64,000 nucleotides of DNA from Gilliamella sp. Choc4-2 (GCF_001690355.1 NZ_LZHG01000001.1:1-64000), one strand, 5' to 3'. Counted from the first letter of the stretch, positions 50,623 through 60,855 are shown. The notes: a model not told the origin generated them from the sequence alone. Numbers and translations are program-made.

Positions 50623-50904
50623 ATGATAATTGTAACTGCTACATTTAAAAAACCAATGCAAGAGATTTTAGCAAAATTAGATGAACATAATAAATTTTTA
50701 GATAACTATTTCGCTCGCAGTAAGTTTTTAGCTTCTGGACTTTTTGAAGATAAAACAGGCGGTATAATTTTAGTAATGAGTGACTCGATTGAAGAAACAA
50801 AAAATATAATAAAAGAAGACCCTTTTTACATTCACGACCTTGTAGATCTTAGTTATACCTTTTTTCAAGCATCAAAATTATCACCTAATCTAACGACACA
50901 ATAA
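50623..50904 (+). CDS. YCII-related protein
   Basis: I start at the ATG at 50623, with AAGGAAAA upstream; this gives 93 residues. The sequence fits the YCII fold: MIIVTATFKKPMQEILAKLDEHNKF, FLASGLFEDKTGGIILVMSDSIEETKNII and KEDPFYIHDLVDLSYTFF (H....FL...G....SG....G......S.EE...I...DPF). YCII domains act as small hydrolase/isomerase/dehydratase-type enzymes, with a His-Asp pair in some. It is the last gene of the operon; no clear terminator follows. Confidence 0.8.
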   Translation: MIIVTATFKKPMQEILAKLDEHNKFLDNYFARSKFLASGLFEDKTGGIILVMSDSIEETKNIIKEDPFYIHDLVDLSYTFFQASKLSPNLTTQ

Positions 50905-51255
50905 GTCACTTTATGCCCTTCTCTTAAAAAACTATGAAACTACTTTAGATAGCATATTAAGTACATTTAAAGTTGTATAGTTCTTTATGGGAAGGGAAAC
51001 AGATAAATTACACTAGCTAGTCATATTCAGACACTAAAATTGAAAAATGGTTATCACTAGTATTTGAATCAACTTTTATTTTTTACCAATTGTTAATAAA
51101 ATAATAATAACAAAATTCTTATCAACCAAAGTGTTAGGTCAAATTTTAATGCTATAAGCCTAATGATTGGATTCTATATTGTAATAGAAAAGTCAGACAC
51201 AATTATTAATTTTCATGAAATAATAAATATTGATTTTCATCTAAAAACACTAGAT
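50905..51255. other. Intergenic region between the AfsA operon and tRNA-Gly
   Basis: About 350 AT-rich bases with no gene or clear terminator. I see no direct repeat of a tRNA end that would mark an integration site. Confidence 0.4.
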
Positions 51256-51331
<76 letters not shown>

Positions 51332-51344
51332 ATAGGTAAGTAAG

Positions 51345-51432
51345 TGGTGCCCGGGGCGAGACTTGAACTCGCACGGCCAAAAAGGCCGAGGGATTTTAAA
51401 TCCCTTGTGTCTACCGATTTCACCACCCGGGC
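51345..51432 (-). tRNA. tRNA-Leu (anticodon TAA)
   Basis: The minus strand begins GCCCGGGTGGTGAAATCGG and ends GCACCA; 88 nt with a long variable arm (CGGCCTTTTTGGCCG). The anticodon stem AGGGA/TCCCT encloses TTTAAAA, anticodon TAA. In E. coli leuZ lies with glyW and cysT; here Leu precedes Gly and there is no cysteine tRNA between them. Confidence 0.97.
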
Positions 51433-52091
51433 TCAAAACACATTACAAAATATAATTGCGTTTCGAATGCTGAGCATTTTACCTATCTGAATTTCTACGT
51501 CAACTAAAAATTTAAAATTATTGATTAATTGCTCAATGTTTATCATTTTTGTGGATTTATTAAGCTATCATAAAATAAAATACATTTTAAACGTATATCT
51601 TGATTAAACTAGTGATTGTATTTGCAATTAAGTGGCAATGAATTTTTATAATAAATTATATTCAGTTGATTTTAAATTTTTGCTTTGTATATCAACCACT
51701 TTTCTTAGTATAAATAAAATGGTTTTTGAAATTATAATGGAATAAAGATAATTTTATCGCCTTTTTAAGGCGACCTTTATAACAAGAAGCTAATTACTTT
51801 TTATCTTTTTAACCGTTTAAAATAACAATAGATTAGATAAAAATAATATTTATAATTATTAGGTCTAATAAATAGTCTTATCAAAATTATATGTCAACTT
51901 TTCATTAAATAGTAAAATTAATACAAAATTGACATTGATGAGTAAGTAAGAACACAAAATTTATATACTAAAAAGGCTACAATTTTATGTTCTAAATAGC
52001 ATGTAATGAAAAATGTATATAAACAAAAAAACTCAGCAGTAAATTTATGATTTACTGTAATTATAGATATTTATTAAGTCTTTTTACAATA
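51433..52091. other. AT-rich intergenic region before erpA
   Basis: About 660 bases holding the tRNA promoter but no supported gene. A small hairpin CGCC-TTTTTA-AGGCG sits at about 51759-51772. Nothing else is recognisable. Confidence 0.4.
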
Positions 52092-52430
52092 CTAAACACT
52101 AAATGAAGAACCACAACCACAAGTTGTAATTGCATTCGGGTTGTCTACCACAAAGCGAGAACCTTGTAACCCTTCGACATAATCAATGGTACCTCCAACT
52201 AAATATTGTAAGCTCATTGGATCGATTACCAGTGATACACCATTTTTTTCGATAGATAGATCGTCTTCATTTACTTTTTCATCAAATGTAAAACCATACT
52301 GAAATCCACTACAGCCACCACCAGTGATATAAACTCTTAATTTTAAATTTGGATTTTCTTCTTCGGTTACTAATGATTTCACTTTATTTGCAGCAGCATC
52401 TGTAAAGTTAATCGGTAAAGCATCACTCAT
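52092..52430 (-). CDS. erpA: Iron-sulfur cluster insertion protein ErpA
   Basis: An A-type Fe-S carrier, 112 residues (E. coli 114), that delivers [4Fe-4S] clusters, for example to isoprenoid enzymes IspG/IspH and respiratory complexes. The three ligand cysteines are present: Cys40 in [11 protein letters not shown], and Cys104 and Cys106 in [32 protein letters not shown] at the N-terminus distinguishes it from IscA/SufA. It is divergent from hemL, as in enterobacteria. Confidence 0.95.
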   Translation of the reverse strand: MSDALPINFTDAAANKVKSLVTEEENPNLKLRVYITGGGCSGFQYGFTFDEKVNEDDLSIEKNGVSLVIDPMSLQYLVGGTIDYVEGLQGSRFVVDNPNAITTCGCGSSFSV

Positions 52431-52584
52431 TTTTTTCTCCTAATATCTGGATTTACGTATTATATACTGCTCAAAAAAGAAATTACAAAATGAAAAATGC
52501 TATTGCTTAATTTTTTAATAGCTACCTTGAAATTTTTTCAATTCTATGAATAAATACCACATAATTTTGTCAAAGGATCACAAC

Positions 52585-53880
52585 ATGCTTACAAACTCAT
52601 TAAAGTCAGAAAAATTATTTAACCAAGCATTATCAGTATTACCTGGCGGTGTTAATTCACCTGTACGAGCTTTTAACGGGGTTGGCGGAACTCCATTATT
52701 TATAAAACGAGCAAATGGAGCTTATATTTATGATGTTGATGAAAAAGCCTATATTGATTATGTTGGATCTTGGGGACCTATGATTTTAGGACATAATGAT
52801 CCTGATGTTGCTAACGCAGTAATTAATGCTGTTCATAATGGATTAAGTTTCGGCGCACCAACTGAAATTGAAACCAAAGTAGCTAATCTAGTTACTGAGC
52901 TTATGCCATCTATTGAAATGTTACGTATGGTTAATTCAGGAACAGAAGCAACAATGAGTGCCATAAGAGTTGCTCGTGGCTTTACTGGACGTGATAAAAT
53001 TATTAAATTTGAGGGTTGCTATCATGGGCATGCTGATTACTTATTGGTTAAAGCAGGCTCAGGCGCCCTGACTTTGGGTCATCCGACTTCTCCAGGCGTG
53101 CCAAACGATTTTGTAAAACACACTTTAGTTTGTGATTATAATAATCTTGAATCAGTTCAAAAACAATTTGAAAAATACCCTAACGATATTGCTGCAATCA
53201 TTGTTGAACCTGTAGCAGGAAATATGAACTGTGTTCCAGCAAAAAAAGAATTTTTACAAGGTTTAAGAGCGCTATGTGATAAGTATGGTGCTCTTTTAAT
53301 TATTGATGAAGTCATGACAGGCTTTAGAGTTGCACTTGGTGGAGCGCAAGATTATTATGATGTCGTACCTGATCTTACTTGTTTGGGTAAAATTATTGGC
53401 GGCGGAATGCCAGTTGGAGCATTTGGTGGTCGAACTCAGATAATGCAACAATTAGCCCCAACAGGACCAATTTATCAGGCTGGTACACTTTCAGGAAATC
53501 CTGTCGCTATGGCAGCAGGTTATACCACATTAACAAAACTCATGGATGTTGGTATCTATCAAGAATTAGAAGAAAAAACCGTAACACTAGTAAATGGATT
53601 ATTATCTGCTGCTAAGCAATACAATGTTCCATTTTTAGTAAACCACGCAGGAGCCATGTTCGGATTATTCTTTACAAATGCCTCAGAAGTGACCAGCTAC
53701 CAAGATGTGATGAATTGTAATATTGAATTATTCAAAAAATTCTATCATCATATGCTAACTGAAGGGGTTTATTTTGCCCCTTCAGCGTTCGAAGCTGGCT
53801 TCATGTCACTGGTGCATACAGATAACGAAATCAATCACACAATTGATGCAGCAAAACGTTTTTTTAGTAATATAAGTTAG
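52585..53880 (+). CDS. hemL: Glutamate-1-semialdehyde 2,1-aminomutase
   Basis: A PLP enzyme that converts glutamate-1-semialdehyde to 5-aminolevulinate, the step after HemA. I start at the ATG at 52585 ([16 protein letters not shown]), with GGAT upstream; this gives 431 residues (E. coli 426). An ATG at 52546 would add 13 residues not found in the family. Seen: [11 protein letters not shown] (20-30), [35 protein letters not shown] and the PLP lysine in [16 protein letters not shown] (Lys269). Confidence 0.96.
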   Translation: MLTNSLKSEKLFNQALSVLPGGVNSPVRAFNGVGGTPLFIKRANGAYIYDVDEKAYIDYVGSWGPMILGHNDPDVANAVINAVHNGLSFGAPTEIETKVANLVTELMPSIEMLRMVNSGTEATMSAIRVARGFTGRDKIIKFEGCYHGHADYLLVKAGSGALTLGHPTSPGVPNDFVKHTLVCDYNNLESVQKQFEKYPNDIAAIIVEPVAGNMNCVPAKKEFLQGLRALCDKYGALLIIDEVMTGFRVALGGAQDYYDVVPDLTCLGKIIGGGMPVGAFGGRTQIMQQLAPTGPIYQAGTLSGNPVAMAAGYTTLTKLMDVGIYQELEEKTVTLVNGLLSAAKQYNVPFLVNHAGAMFGLFFTNASEVTSYQDVMNCNIELFKKFYHHMLTEGVYFAPSAFEAGFMSLVHTDNEINHTIDAAKRFFSNIS

Positions 53881-53931
53881 TAATATCAAAAGCGATTAAA
53901 ATATTAAACTATTAACATGGGTAATATATTT

Positions 53932-54408
53932 ATGGTTAATCCACTAAAACAAGGTGAAAAAGCACCTCAATTTTCGTTGCCAGACCAAGATGGAGAGTTA
54001 ATCAGCTCAAAAGATTTCAAGGGTCAACGGATATTGATTTATTTTTATCCAAAAGCAATGACGCCCGGTTGTACTATTCAAGCATGTAATTTGCGAGATT
54101 GCGCTGATGAATTCAAAAAATATAATGTAGTAATAGTTGGTATTAGTTCTGACAAACCTGAAAAGCTATCGCGTTTTGCAGAAAAAGAGCTGTTAAACTT
54201 TACCCTTCTCTCTGATGAAAATCATGAAATGTCCCAAGCTTTTGGCGTTTGGGGTGAAAAAGAATTTATGGGTAAAACTTACGATGGCATTCATCGTATT
54301 AGTTTTTTGATTGATAAAGAAGGAAAAATTGAACACGTATTTGATAATTTTAAGACAAGTAATCATCATGAAATTGTTTTAGATTACCTTAAAAATCAAT
54401 CAAATTGA
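53932..54408 (+). CDS. bcp: Thiol peroxidase Bcp (peroxiredoxin Q)
   Basis: An atypical 2-Cys peroxiredoxin that reduces hydrogen and organic peroxides with thioredoxin. With the ATG at 53932 (MVNPLKQGEKAPQFSLPDQDG) it has 158 residues (E. coli 156); the in-frame ATG at 53917 would add five unmatched residues. Seen: the peroxidatic Cys47 and resolving Cys52 in AMTPGCTIQACNLRD, GISSDKPEKLSRFAEKELLNF and YDGIHRISFLIDKEGK. It lies 51 bases after hemL on the same strand and is followed by a terminator. Confidence 0.94.
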   Translation: MVNPLKQGEKAPQFSLPDQDGELISSKDFKGQRILIYFYPKAMTPGCTIQACNLRDCADEFKKYNVVIVGISSDKPEKLSRFAEKELLNFTLLSDENHEMSQAFGVWGEKEFMGKTYDGIHRISFLIDKEGKIEHVFDNFKTSNHHEIVLDYLKNQSN

Positions 54409-54415
54409 TTCGAGT

Positions 54416-54449
54416 AAAAGCAGATTATTATTAAGTAATCTGCTTTTTT
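54416..54449. terminator. Terminator between convergent bcp and perM
   Basis: Stem AAAAGCAGATTA (54416-54427) / TAATCTGCTTTT (54436-54447) with an eight-base loop and T/A runs on both sides, suitable for both directions. Confidence 0.9.
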
Positions 54450-54455
54450 CTTTAA

Positions 54456-55520
54456 TTAAAAATTATTAATTTCTTTTGGTTTAGGCCATGCATTAATAAT
54501 TGCCTTCACTAATGTTGCAAGAGGAATTGCAAAGAAAATCCCCCAAAAACCCCATAAACCGCCAAAAACAATGACTGCTAAAATGATCACTAAAGGATGA
54601 AGATTGAGTTTTTCAGAAAATAAAAATGGAACTAGCAAATTACCATCTAATGTTTGAATTAAAATATAGAAAAAAATTAAATAACCAAAATTTGCAGTTA
54701 ATCCCCACTGGAATAGCGCAATTAAAACTACAGGAATACTTGAAATAATAATACCAATATAAGGAATAAGAACAGATAAGCCTACGATCACTGCAAGTAA
54801 TAATCCATAATCTAACTCAAAATACCCAAATGGAATATAAACACACACAGTTAAAATGATGATATGTAAAACATTACCTACAATATAATTGGATATTTGC
54901 ATATCCATTTCCGCCGCAACTTGTTTTAAAATAGTACGATTTTTAGGTAAAATTTTTGAACAATATCCCCATATTTTAGCTTTATCTTTTAGAAGAAAGA
55001 ACATCATAACAGGTATTAATACCGCATTGATAACCACCGAAACTAACCCAAGTAAAGAAACGATTGAAAATTGCAATAAAGAATTTCCAGTTTGCACAAC
55101 TTTATTAGTAATACCCTGAATAATAGAATCAAATAAGCCGACATCGATTAACTCAGGATAGTGTTCTGGCAATGAAGTTAAAAAATTATTGGAAAACTCT
55201 AACATCTGTGGAATATTTTTAATCAAACTAATACTTTGCTGCCAAATTAAAGGCAGCAAAATCATAATTCCTGCAAGCACAACTAGAATAAATAAAAACA
55301 ACACAATGACAACAGCAAGCGTTCGAGGAATGTTTTTTCTATATAAAAAATTTACTGGAGTATCAAGTAGATAAGAAAGCACAATAGCAATTAATATAGG
55401 CAGTAATATTTTATTAAAAAAATAAATAATGAAAAATATAAAGATAATAACAACCAATAGCGAAACCACATGCGGGTTACTCAATTGCCTATTATACCAA
55501 TTAACAAACAATTTAAGCAT
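54456..55520 (-). CDS. perM: AI-2E-family permease PerM
   Basis: A 354-residue inner-membrane protein with about eight helices, of the AI-2E transporter family (COG0628). Seen: ILIAIVLSYLLDTPVNFLYR, PVMMFFLLKDKAKIWGYCSKILPKNR, the conserved YIVGNVLH, VIVGLSVLIPYIGIIIS and a C-terminal VIVFGGLWGFWGIFFAIPLATLVKAI. E. coli PerM is 353 residues. Members of this family include sodium/proton antiporters and the disputed AI-2 exporter TqsA; the substrate here is unknown. Confidence 0.9.
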   Translation of the reverse strand: MLKLFVNWYNRQLSNPHVVSLLVVIIFIFFIIYFFNKILLPILIAIVLSYLLDTPVNFLYRKNIPRTLAVVIVLFLFILVVLAGIMILLPLIWQQSISLIKNIPQMLEFSNNFLTSLPEHYPELIDVGLFDSIIQGITNKVVQTGNSLLQFSIVSLLGLVSVVINAVLIPVMMFFLLKDKAKIWGYCSKILPKNRTILKQVAAEMDMQISNYIVGNVLHIIILTVCVYIPFGYFELDYGLLLAVIVGLSVLIPYIGIIISSIPVVLIALFQWGLTANFGYLIFFYILIQTLDGNLLVPFLFSEKLNLHPLVIILAVIVFGGLWGFWGIFFAIPLATLVKAIINAWPKPKEINNF

Positions 55521-55601
55521 TGCAAATACTCCTATTTTGCTTATTTTTATTAATTAAGTTTGTTTTTAAAATCCTAAATGAACAAAGGTAAAAAAGTTAA
55601 T

Positions 55602-57125
55602 TTATCGTTTAAATCCCCCTAAAATACCTCGGGTGATTTGCTTGCTTATCTGATTTACAACTTGCCGTGTAGTGTTTTTAGCTATTTTTTGAGCAATACC
55701 ATCATATGATTTACCTTTGGTGCCTTTATGACCAAAAAATAATGAGCTAAAAAAACCGAACACTCCGCCATAACTTTCTTGATTTGTTGAGCTATTAGTC
55801 TCTTTTTTATCAAAATTATTCACATCTGAATCAGCTAAATTATCAAATGAAAAACCATCTTGAAGTTTTTCATAAGCGGATTGTTGATCAATGGCATGTG
55901 AATATTTATTATAAAATTTTGATTGCTGAATCACATCGAATTGTTTTTGAGATGACATTATCCCCATTTTTGAACAAGGGGCTATAACATAACCGAGTTG
56001 AACCATATTAGGGCTTCCCTTTTCATCTAAAAACGATACGAGTGCTTCACCTACTCCTAATTCCATGATTGCTTTCTCAGTATCGAAGCTTGGATTGGCT
56101 CGCATTGTTTGTGCAGCCGCTTTTACGGCTTTTTGATCTTTAGGAGTAAAAGCGCGTAATGCATGTTGTACGCGATTACCTAATTGACCTAATATTGTAT
56201 CTGGAATATCAGTAGGATTTTGGGTTGCAAAATACACTCCAACGCCTTTAGAACGAATTAAACGAACAACTTGTTCTATTTTATTTAAAAGTGCAGGCGC
56301 AATATCATTGAACAACAAATGTGCTTCATCAAAAAAGAAAATTAATTTTGGTTTATCAAGATCCCCAGTTTCAGGCAAACGTTCAAACAATTCCGATAGT
56401 AACCATAACAGAAAAACAGAATATAATTTAGGCGAATTATATAACTTATTGGCAGATAAAATATTCACAGCTCCACGACCTTGATCATCAACTTGCATCA
56501 GATCTTCAATGTCAAATCTAGGCTCGCCTAAAAAATATTCTGCCCCATCATTTTCAAGCGCCAATAGACCACGTTGGATTGCACCAATTGATGATAATGA
56601 AATGTTGCCATACTGAGTGGTTAATCTTTTCGAATTATCGCCAACAAATTGGATTAATGCACGAAGATCTTTGAAATCAATCAAGAGTAAACCATTATCA
56701 TCAGCAACCTTAAATACAAGCTGTAAAACCCCTGATTGGATATCATTTAAATTTAATAAGCGCCCTAATAAAATAGGACCAATATCAGATACAGTGCTAC
56801 GAACAGGTATGCCCTTTTCGCCAAACACATCCCATAATTCAACAGGAAACGAATCGGATTGCCAGTTGTCAACCCCCATATTTGCTAGCCGAGCTTGCAA
56901 TTTTTCAGATAATATACCGTTTTCACCCAAACCGGTTAAATCACCTTTAACATCGGCCATAAAAACAGGCACCCCAATTTGAGAAAAACCTTCAGCCATT
57001 TTTTGTAGAGTAACCGTTTTACCGGTTCCTGTTGCACCGGTGATCAAACCATGGCGATTTGCGAAAGGAGCTAAAATAGATAGATCTTTACCATTGCTTT
57101 TAGCGATAACTATTGATTCACTCAT
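55602..57125 (-). CDS. yjgR: HerA-like ATPase YjgR (DUF853)
   Basis: A 507-residue P-loop ATPase (E. coli YjgR 500). Seen: Walker [14 protein letters not shown] (30-42), [39 protein letters not shown]-type sequence, Walker [13 protein letters not shown] and the arginine-bearing [23 protein letters not shown]. The C-terminus has a glycine-rich/basic tail ending [11 protein letters not shown]. The family is related to HerA/FtsK-like DNA translocases but its cellular role is not established. The next plus-strand gene, ydcH, is divergent. Confidence 0.9.
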   Translation of the reverse strand: MSESIVIAKSNGKDLSILAPFANRHGLITGATGTGKTVTLQKMAEGFSQIGVPVFMADVKGDLTGLGENGILSEKLQARLANMGVDNWQSDSFPVELWDVFGEKGIPVRSTVSDIGPILLGRLLNLNDIQSGVLQLVFKVADDNGLLLIDFKDLRALIQFVGDNSKRLTTQYGNISLSSIGAIQRGLLALENDGAEYFLGEPRFDIEDLMQVDDQGRGAVNILSANKLYNSPKLYSVFLLWLLSELFERLPETGDLDKPKLIFFFDEAHLLFNDIAPALLNKIEQVVRLIRSKGVGVYFATQNPTDIPDTILGQLGNRVQHALRAFTPKDQKAVKAAAQTMRANPSFDTEKAIMELGVGEALVSFLDEKGSPNMVQLGYVIAPCSKMGIMSSQKQFDVIQQSKFYNKYSHAIDQQSAYEKLQDGFSFDNLADSDVNNFDKKETNSSTNQESYGGVFGFFSSLFFGHKGTKGKSYDGIAQKIAKNTTRQVVNQISKQITRGILGGFKR

Positions 57126-57234
57126 GGATTAAATCCTCATAAAAATTGCTACTAAAATAGCCAATAATATTGTAAGCTGAAATAGTGATAACTGCTATTG
57201 TTATTATTTCACTCAACCTAACTAGGGAGTAGCT

Positions 57235-57465
57235 ATGTTTCCAGAATACCGAGAAGTAATATCAAAATTAAAAAATTCCGATCTCCGCTTTCAAAAATTA
57301 TTTGATAAACATAATGAACTTGATCAAAAAATTAAAAATATTGAAAATGGAATTATTGTTGATACGACCGAAACAATAGAAGCATTGAAAAAACAGAAAC
57401 TTAAAATTAAAGACGAAATTTATGATATTTTAAGAAAAACTAATGATAACCATTTAAAACTGTAA
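57235..57465 (+). CDS. ydcH: DUF465 protein YdcH
   Basis: A 76-residue helical protein, nearly all coiled coil: MFPEYREVISKLKNSDLRFQ, LFDKHNELDQKI and LKKQKLKIKDEIYDIL. E. coli YdcH (74 residues) begins MFPEYRDLISRLK and has the same FDKHN.LD.....KKQKL.LKDE pattern. Its function is unknown. It has AGGGAG upstream of the ATG and is monocistronic, followed by a strong terminator at 57537. Confidence 0.92.
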   Translation: MFPEYREVISKLKNSDLRFQKLFDKHNELDQKIKNIENGIIVDTTETIEALKKQKLKIKDEIYDILRKTNDNHLKL

Positions 57466-57533
57466 CTTACCAATATATTGTTAAAAAATTTAGTTATTAT
57501 CTCTTTTAATAATTTCATATTCGTTTAGAGAGA

Positions 57534-57562
57534 TAAAAAAACCCCATTACTGGGGTTTTTTA
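57534..57562 (+). terminator. Intrinsic terminator after ydcH
   Basis: AAAAAACCCCA / TGGGGTTTTTT hairpin with a short loop and flanking A and T runs, about 70 bases after the ydcH stop. Confidence 0.9.
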
Positions 57563-57627
57563 TTGTATTCTAACTTACATAATTATACTAATTATTTATT
57601 TTGAAATTATATTACACTTATATTTTT

Positions 57628-57720
57628 TCAATTTACGCCTTTATTTACTAATTTTCTTTCTGCTTTTTTTAGTTTTCGACTTTTAATAAGGACAATTAAG
57701 TTTTTGTGAGGTGTTTTCAT
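57628..57720 (-). CDS. Candidate 30-residue basic peptide
   Basis: The minus-strand ORF MKTPHKNLIVLIKSRKLKK... ends ...LVNKGVN with an AGAAGG site about 10 bases upstream of its ATG. It lies 93 bases past the mgtA stop on the same strand. Eleven of 30 residues are Lys, Arg or His. It might be a real small protein or chance; no family is recognised. Confidence 0.3.
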   Translation of the reverse strand: MKTPHKNLIVLIKSRKLKKAERKLVNKGVN

Positions 57721-57770
57721 ATTTCATTTTCCTTCTAATTATAATTATATGATTTAAATAATTTTTTACA

Positions 57771-57800
57771 TATATAAGCGACTTGAGTATCGCTTATATA
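57771..57800 (-). terminator. Hairpin after mgtA
   Basis: Perfect 11-bp inverted repeat TATATAAGCGA / TCGCTTATATA with an eight-base loop, 14 bases past the mgtA stop. The sequence after it on the minus strand (TGTAAAAAATTATTT) has no strong T run. Confidence 0.6.
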
Positions 57801-57813
57801 TTAGTTTGCGAAA

Positions 57814-60519
57814 CTAAAACCATTGACCGAAACGCTTAATATAAATACGTTTCATTAATTGAGCAACACAACAATAGCTAAATAGTGTTACCAAAAGCCA
57901 AGGAAAATATAACCATGGCAGTGGCTGTAATCCAATCAAGCTCCCAAGTGGAGAAAATGGAATATAAATACCTACAGCCATAACAAATAAAGTCATTACA
58001 ACAACAGGAAACGCAGCTGTACTTTGCACAAATGGAATTTTTTGGGTTCTAAGCATATGTACTACCAAAGTTTGTGAAAGTAAGCCTTCAATAAACCAAC
58101 CTGAATGGAATAATGATTGTGCTTCTATGCTGTTAGCACTAAACACAAACCACATCAATACATAAGTTGTGATATCGAAAATAGAAGAGGTTGGACCAAT
58201 CCAGATCATAAATCGCCTAATATTTAGCGCATCCCATTTACGTGGTTTTTGTAAAAACTCATCATCCATTTTGTCCCATGGTAATGAGAGTTGTGAAATA
58301 TCATACAGCAAATTTTGAATGAGTAAATGTATCGCTAGCATAGGTAAAAATGGTAGAAACGCACTAGCAACCAATACTGAAAAAATATTACCGAAATTAG
58401 AACTTGCCGTCATATTTAAGTATTTCATGATATTACCAAAGGTTTCACGACCACAGATCACTCCTTCTTCTAATACCATAAGGCTTTTTTCTAGCAAAAT
58501 AATATCAGCCGATTCTTTTGCAATATCCGTTGCGGTATCGACGGAAATACCCACATCGGCATCACGAAGTGCTGGCGCATCGTTTATACCATCGCCTAAA
58601 AAGCCAACAGTATGGCCGTTTTCTTGCAATAGCTTAATAATTCTGGATTTTTGCAATGGGGTTAATTTGGCAAAAATAGTACGCTGTTCAATTTCTACTT
58701 TAAGTTCGGCATCATCCATTTTTTCGATTTCGGTACCTAATAAAGGAATACCTGGCTCTAGACCAACTTCACGACAGACTTTAATGGTGATAATTTCGTT
58801 ATCGCCCGTCAACACTTTAACACCCACACCGTGTTCGTTTAATGCCGAAATAGCGTCAAAAGCACTTTCTTTTGGTGGATCTAAAAAAGTTAAAAATCCA
58901 CGAATCGCAAGTGCAGTTTCATCTTTCACGCCGTATTGAGCTTTGGTTTCACTAGCTGGAATATCTTTAACACCAACAGCAAGTACTCTAAACCCCTCTC
59001 TATTATACTCATGCGCGATAGCAATTAAAGCTTGTTTACGCTTGTCATCCAATGGCAAATATTCTCCATTTTCGTAAACGTAACTAGCAATGGACAACAT
59101 TTCTTCAACTGCACCTTTACAGATCATTAAATGATTATCACCACCATTTTGCACAACGACAGATAAACGACGGCGCACAAAATCAAATGGTAATTCATCA
59201 ATTTTTTTGTATAAACCAACTCCTACCTTTTTCATATTGGTTTTTTCTTCAGTAAAGCGGATAATCGCTTTATCCATTAAATTTTTCATACCACTTTGAT
59301 AATAGCTATTAAGCCAAGCAAGCTCTAAAACTGTAGGATCGACATTGCCATTAATATCAAGATGATGTTCTAAGATAATTTTATCTTGAGTTAAAGTACC
59401 CGTTTTATCGGTACATAAAATATCCATTGCACCAAAATTTTGAATGGAATTAAGCCGCTTAACAACTACTTTACGTTTCGCCATACCAACTGCGCCTTTA
59501 GCTAGATTAGCGCTAACAATCATAGGCAACATTTCAGGAGTTAACCCAACTGCAACAGCTAAAGCAAATAATGCAGCATCGCCCCAATCTCCTTTAGAAA
59601 AACCATTTAGCACAAAAACGATTGGTACCATAATCATCATAAAGCGTATTAAAAGCCAACTAACACTATTCACCCCACGGTCAAATGAGGTTTCAGCACG
59701 AGATCCTACAATTGATTTTGCCAATGTTCCAAAATGAGTATCCCCACCTGTTGCAATAACAATGGCTGTAGCGGTACCACTTACAACATTGGTTCCCATA
59801 TAACAGATATTATTGACATCAAGTAAATTGTCTTTGTCGATATCAGTGGCACCTACATTGCTCGTTTTTTGGGTAACCGCACCTAATGTATCGTACTTCT
59901 CAACTGGAATTGACTCACCAGTTAGCACTGCTTGGCTAACAAATAAATCTCGTGATTCAATTAAACGAACATCAGCCGGAATCATATCGCCTGCGGACAA
60001 ATAAACAATATCCCCCGGAACAATTTCACTTAATGGAATTTCAATGCGTTCGGGGGTCATATCTTTATGTGCACGACGCAATACCGTGGCTGTTGTGCGA
60101 ATCATTGACTTTAAAGCTTCGGCTGCCTTATTAGATCTAAACTCTTGCCAAAAGCGCAATAATCCACTTAACGATACCATTGTCAAAATAATGATGATAC
60201 CAGTTAAATCGGTTTCTTCGCCTTTTTGCAAAGGTAACCAATAGTCAGTCACAAAGCTGACAATAGCTAAAACTAATAATACAAATATAAATGGATTATT
60301 AAATGCCATTAATAATTGCACTAAAATTGATGGCACTTTTTCGCGAGCCACTTCGTTTTTACCATACTGTTCAATTCTAGATTTTGCATTTTCTTGCGTT
60401 AATCCTGAAAGGCTGGTTTGAAATTTAGATAAAATACTATCAAGGCTATTTTGTGCTTCGCTGATAGCTTTCACATCTAAATTATTTGGATTTTTAATTT
60501 TTGAAATATTTTTAGTCAT
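57814..60519 (-). CDS. mgtA: Magnesium-importing P-type ATPase
   Basis: A P3-type ATPase that imports Mg2+ into the cytoplasm, 901 residues (E. coli MgtA 898). Seen: the actuator motif SQAVLTGESIPVEKYD, the phosphorylation site ILCTDKTGTLTQDK, VVQNGGDNHLMICKGAVEEML in the nucleotide domain, KVLTGDNEIITIKVC, VGFLGDGINDAPALRDADVGISVDTATDIAKES-type hinge sequence and about ten membrane helices. The long leader upstream (60520 to about 61060) has short ORFs and hairpins, as expected for Mg2+-controlled mgtA leaders. Confidence 0.96.
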   Translation of the reverse strand: MTKNISKIKNPNNLDVKAISEAQNSLDSILSKFQTSLSGLTQENAKSRIEQYGKNEVAREKVPSILVQLLMAFNNPFIFVLLVLAIVSFVTDYWLPLQKGEETDLTGIIIILTMVSLSGLLRFWQEFRSNKAAEALKSMIRTTATVLRRAHKDMTPERIEIPLSEIVPGDIVYLSAGDMIPADVRLIESRDLFVSQAVLTGESIPVEKYDTLGAVTQKTSNVGATDIDKDNLLDVNNICYMGTNVVSGTATAIVIATGGDTHFGTLAKSIVGSRAETSFDRGVNSVSWLLIRFMMIMVPIVFVLNGFSKGDWGDAALFALAVAVGLTPEMLPMIVSANLAKGAVGMAKRKVVVKRLNSIQNFGAMDILCTDKTGTLTQDKIILEHHLDINGNVDPTVLELAWLNSYYQSGMKNLMDKAIIRFTEEKTNMKKVGVGLYKKIDELPFDFVRRRLSVVVQNGGDNHLMICKGAVEEMLSIASYVYENGEYLPLDDKRKQALIAIAHEYNREGFRVLAVGVKDIPASETKAQYGVKDETALAIRGFLTFLDPPKESAFDAISALNEHGVGVKVLTGDNEIITIKVCREVGLEPGIPLLGTEIEKMDDAELKVEIEQRTIFAKLTPLQKSRIIKLLQENGHTVGFLGDGINDAPALRDADVGISVDTATDIAKESADIILLEKSLMVLEEGVICGRETFGNIMKYLNMTASSNFGNIFSVLVASAFLPFLPMLAIHLLIQNLLYDISQLSLPWDKMDDEFLQKPRKWDALNIRRFMIWIGPTSSIFDITTYVLMWFVFSANSIEAQSLFHSGWFIEGLLSQTLVVHMLRTQKIPFVQSTAAFPVVVMTLFVMAVGIYIPFSPLGSLIGLQPLPWLYFPWLLVTLFSYCCVAQLMKRIYIKRFGQWF

Positions 60520-60624
60520 CTTATGTACCTATATTCATTTTGGCAAATAAACGCCTACTCATTGTTAACAACATAACAATAAGCAAATCAAAATTTATGA
60601 TGAGCTAAGAATTTATTGCATAGC

Positions 60625-60647
60625 AAAAAAGTAGCTAAAAAAGCTAT
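60625..60647 (-). terminator. Weak terminator-like hairpin inside the mgtA leader
   Basis: On the minus strand TAGCT-TTTTT-AGCTA is followed by CTTTTTT. It lies between the 37-codon leader ORF and the mgtA start, about 110 bases before the latter. The stem is only 5 bp, so function depends on larger RNA context. Confidence 0.35.
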
Positions 60648-60691
60648 TGCTGAGCATAAATATAAATTAGCAAAAAGAAATTAATTAAGAA

Positions 60692-60805
60692 TTAGATACA
60701 ACTCGGTGGCTCTAAATGTTTTTCTGAAAGATACAATAGACACAACATTAGCATTTGTGCACATTGATGTTTTGCGTTTGTGTGATAGCGTATAAGAAAA
60801 TGCAT
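60692..60805 (-). CDS. Candidate mgtA leader ORF 2 (37 codons)
   Basis: The ORF reads MHFLIRYHTNAKHQCAQMLM... and ends ...EKHLEPPSCI, with GGTGA upstream of the ATG. It lies between leader ORF 1 and mgtA. Two adjacent proline codons come near its end. In Salmonella the MgtL leader ORF with several proline codons couples translation to mgtA elongation; a similar role is inferred here but there is no sequence match to MgtL. Confidence 0.4.
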   Translation of the reverse strand: MHFLIRYHTNAKHQCAQMLMLCLLYLSEKHLEPPSCI

Positions 60806-60855
60806 ATCGTTCACCGTTACCGTTTATCAATTCGGCTTGTGAACTGAAAAAATGA

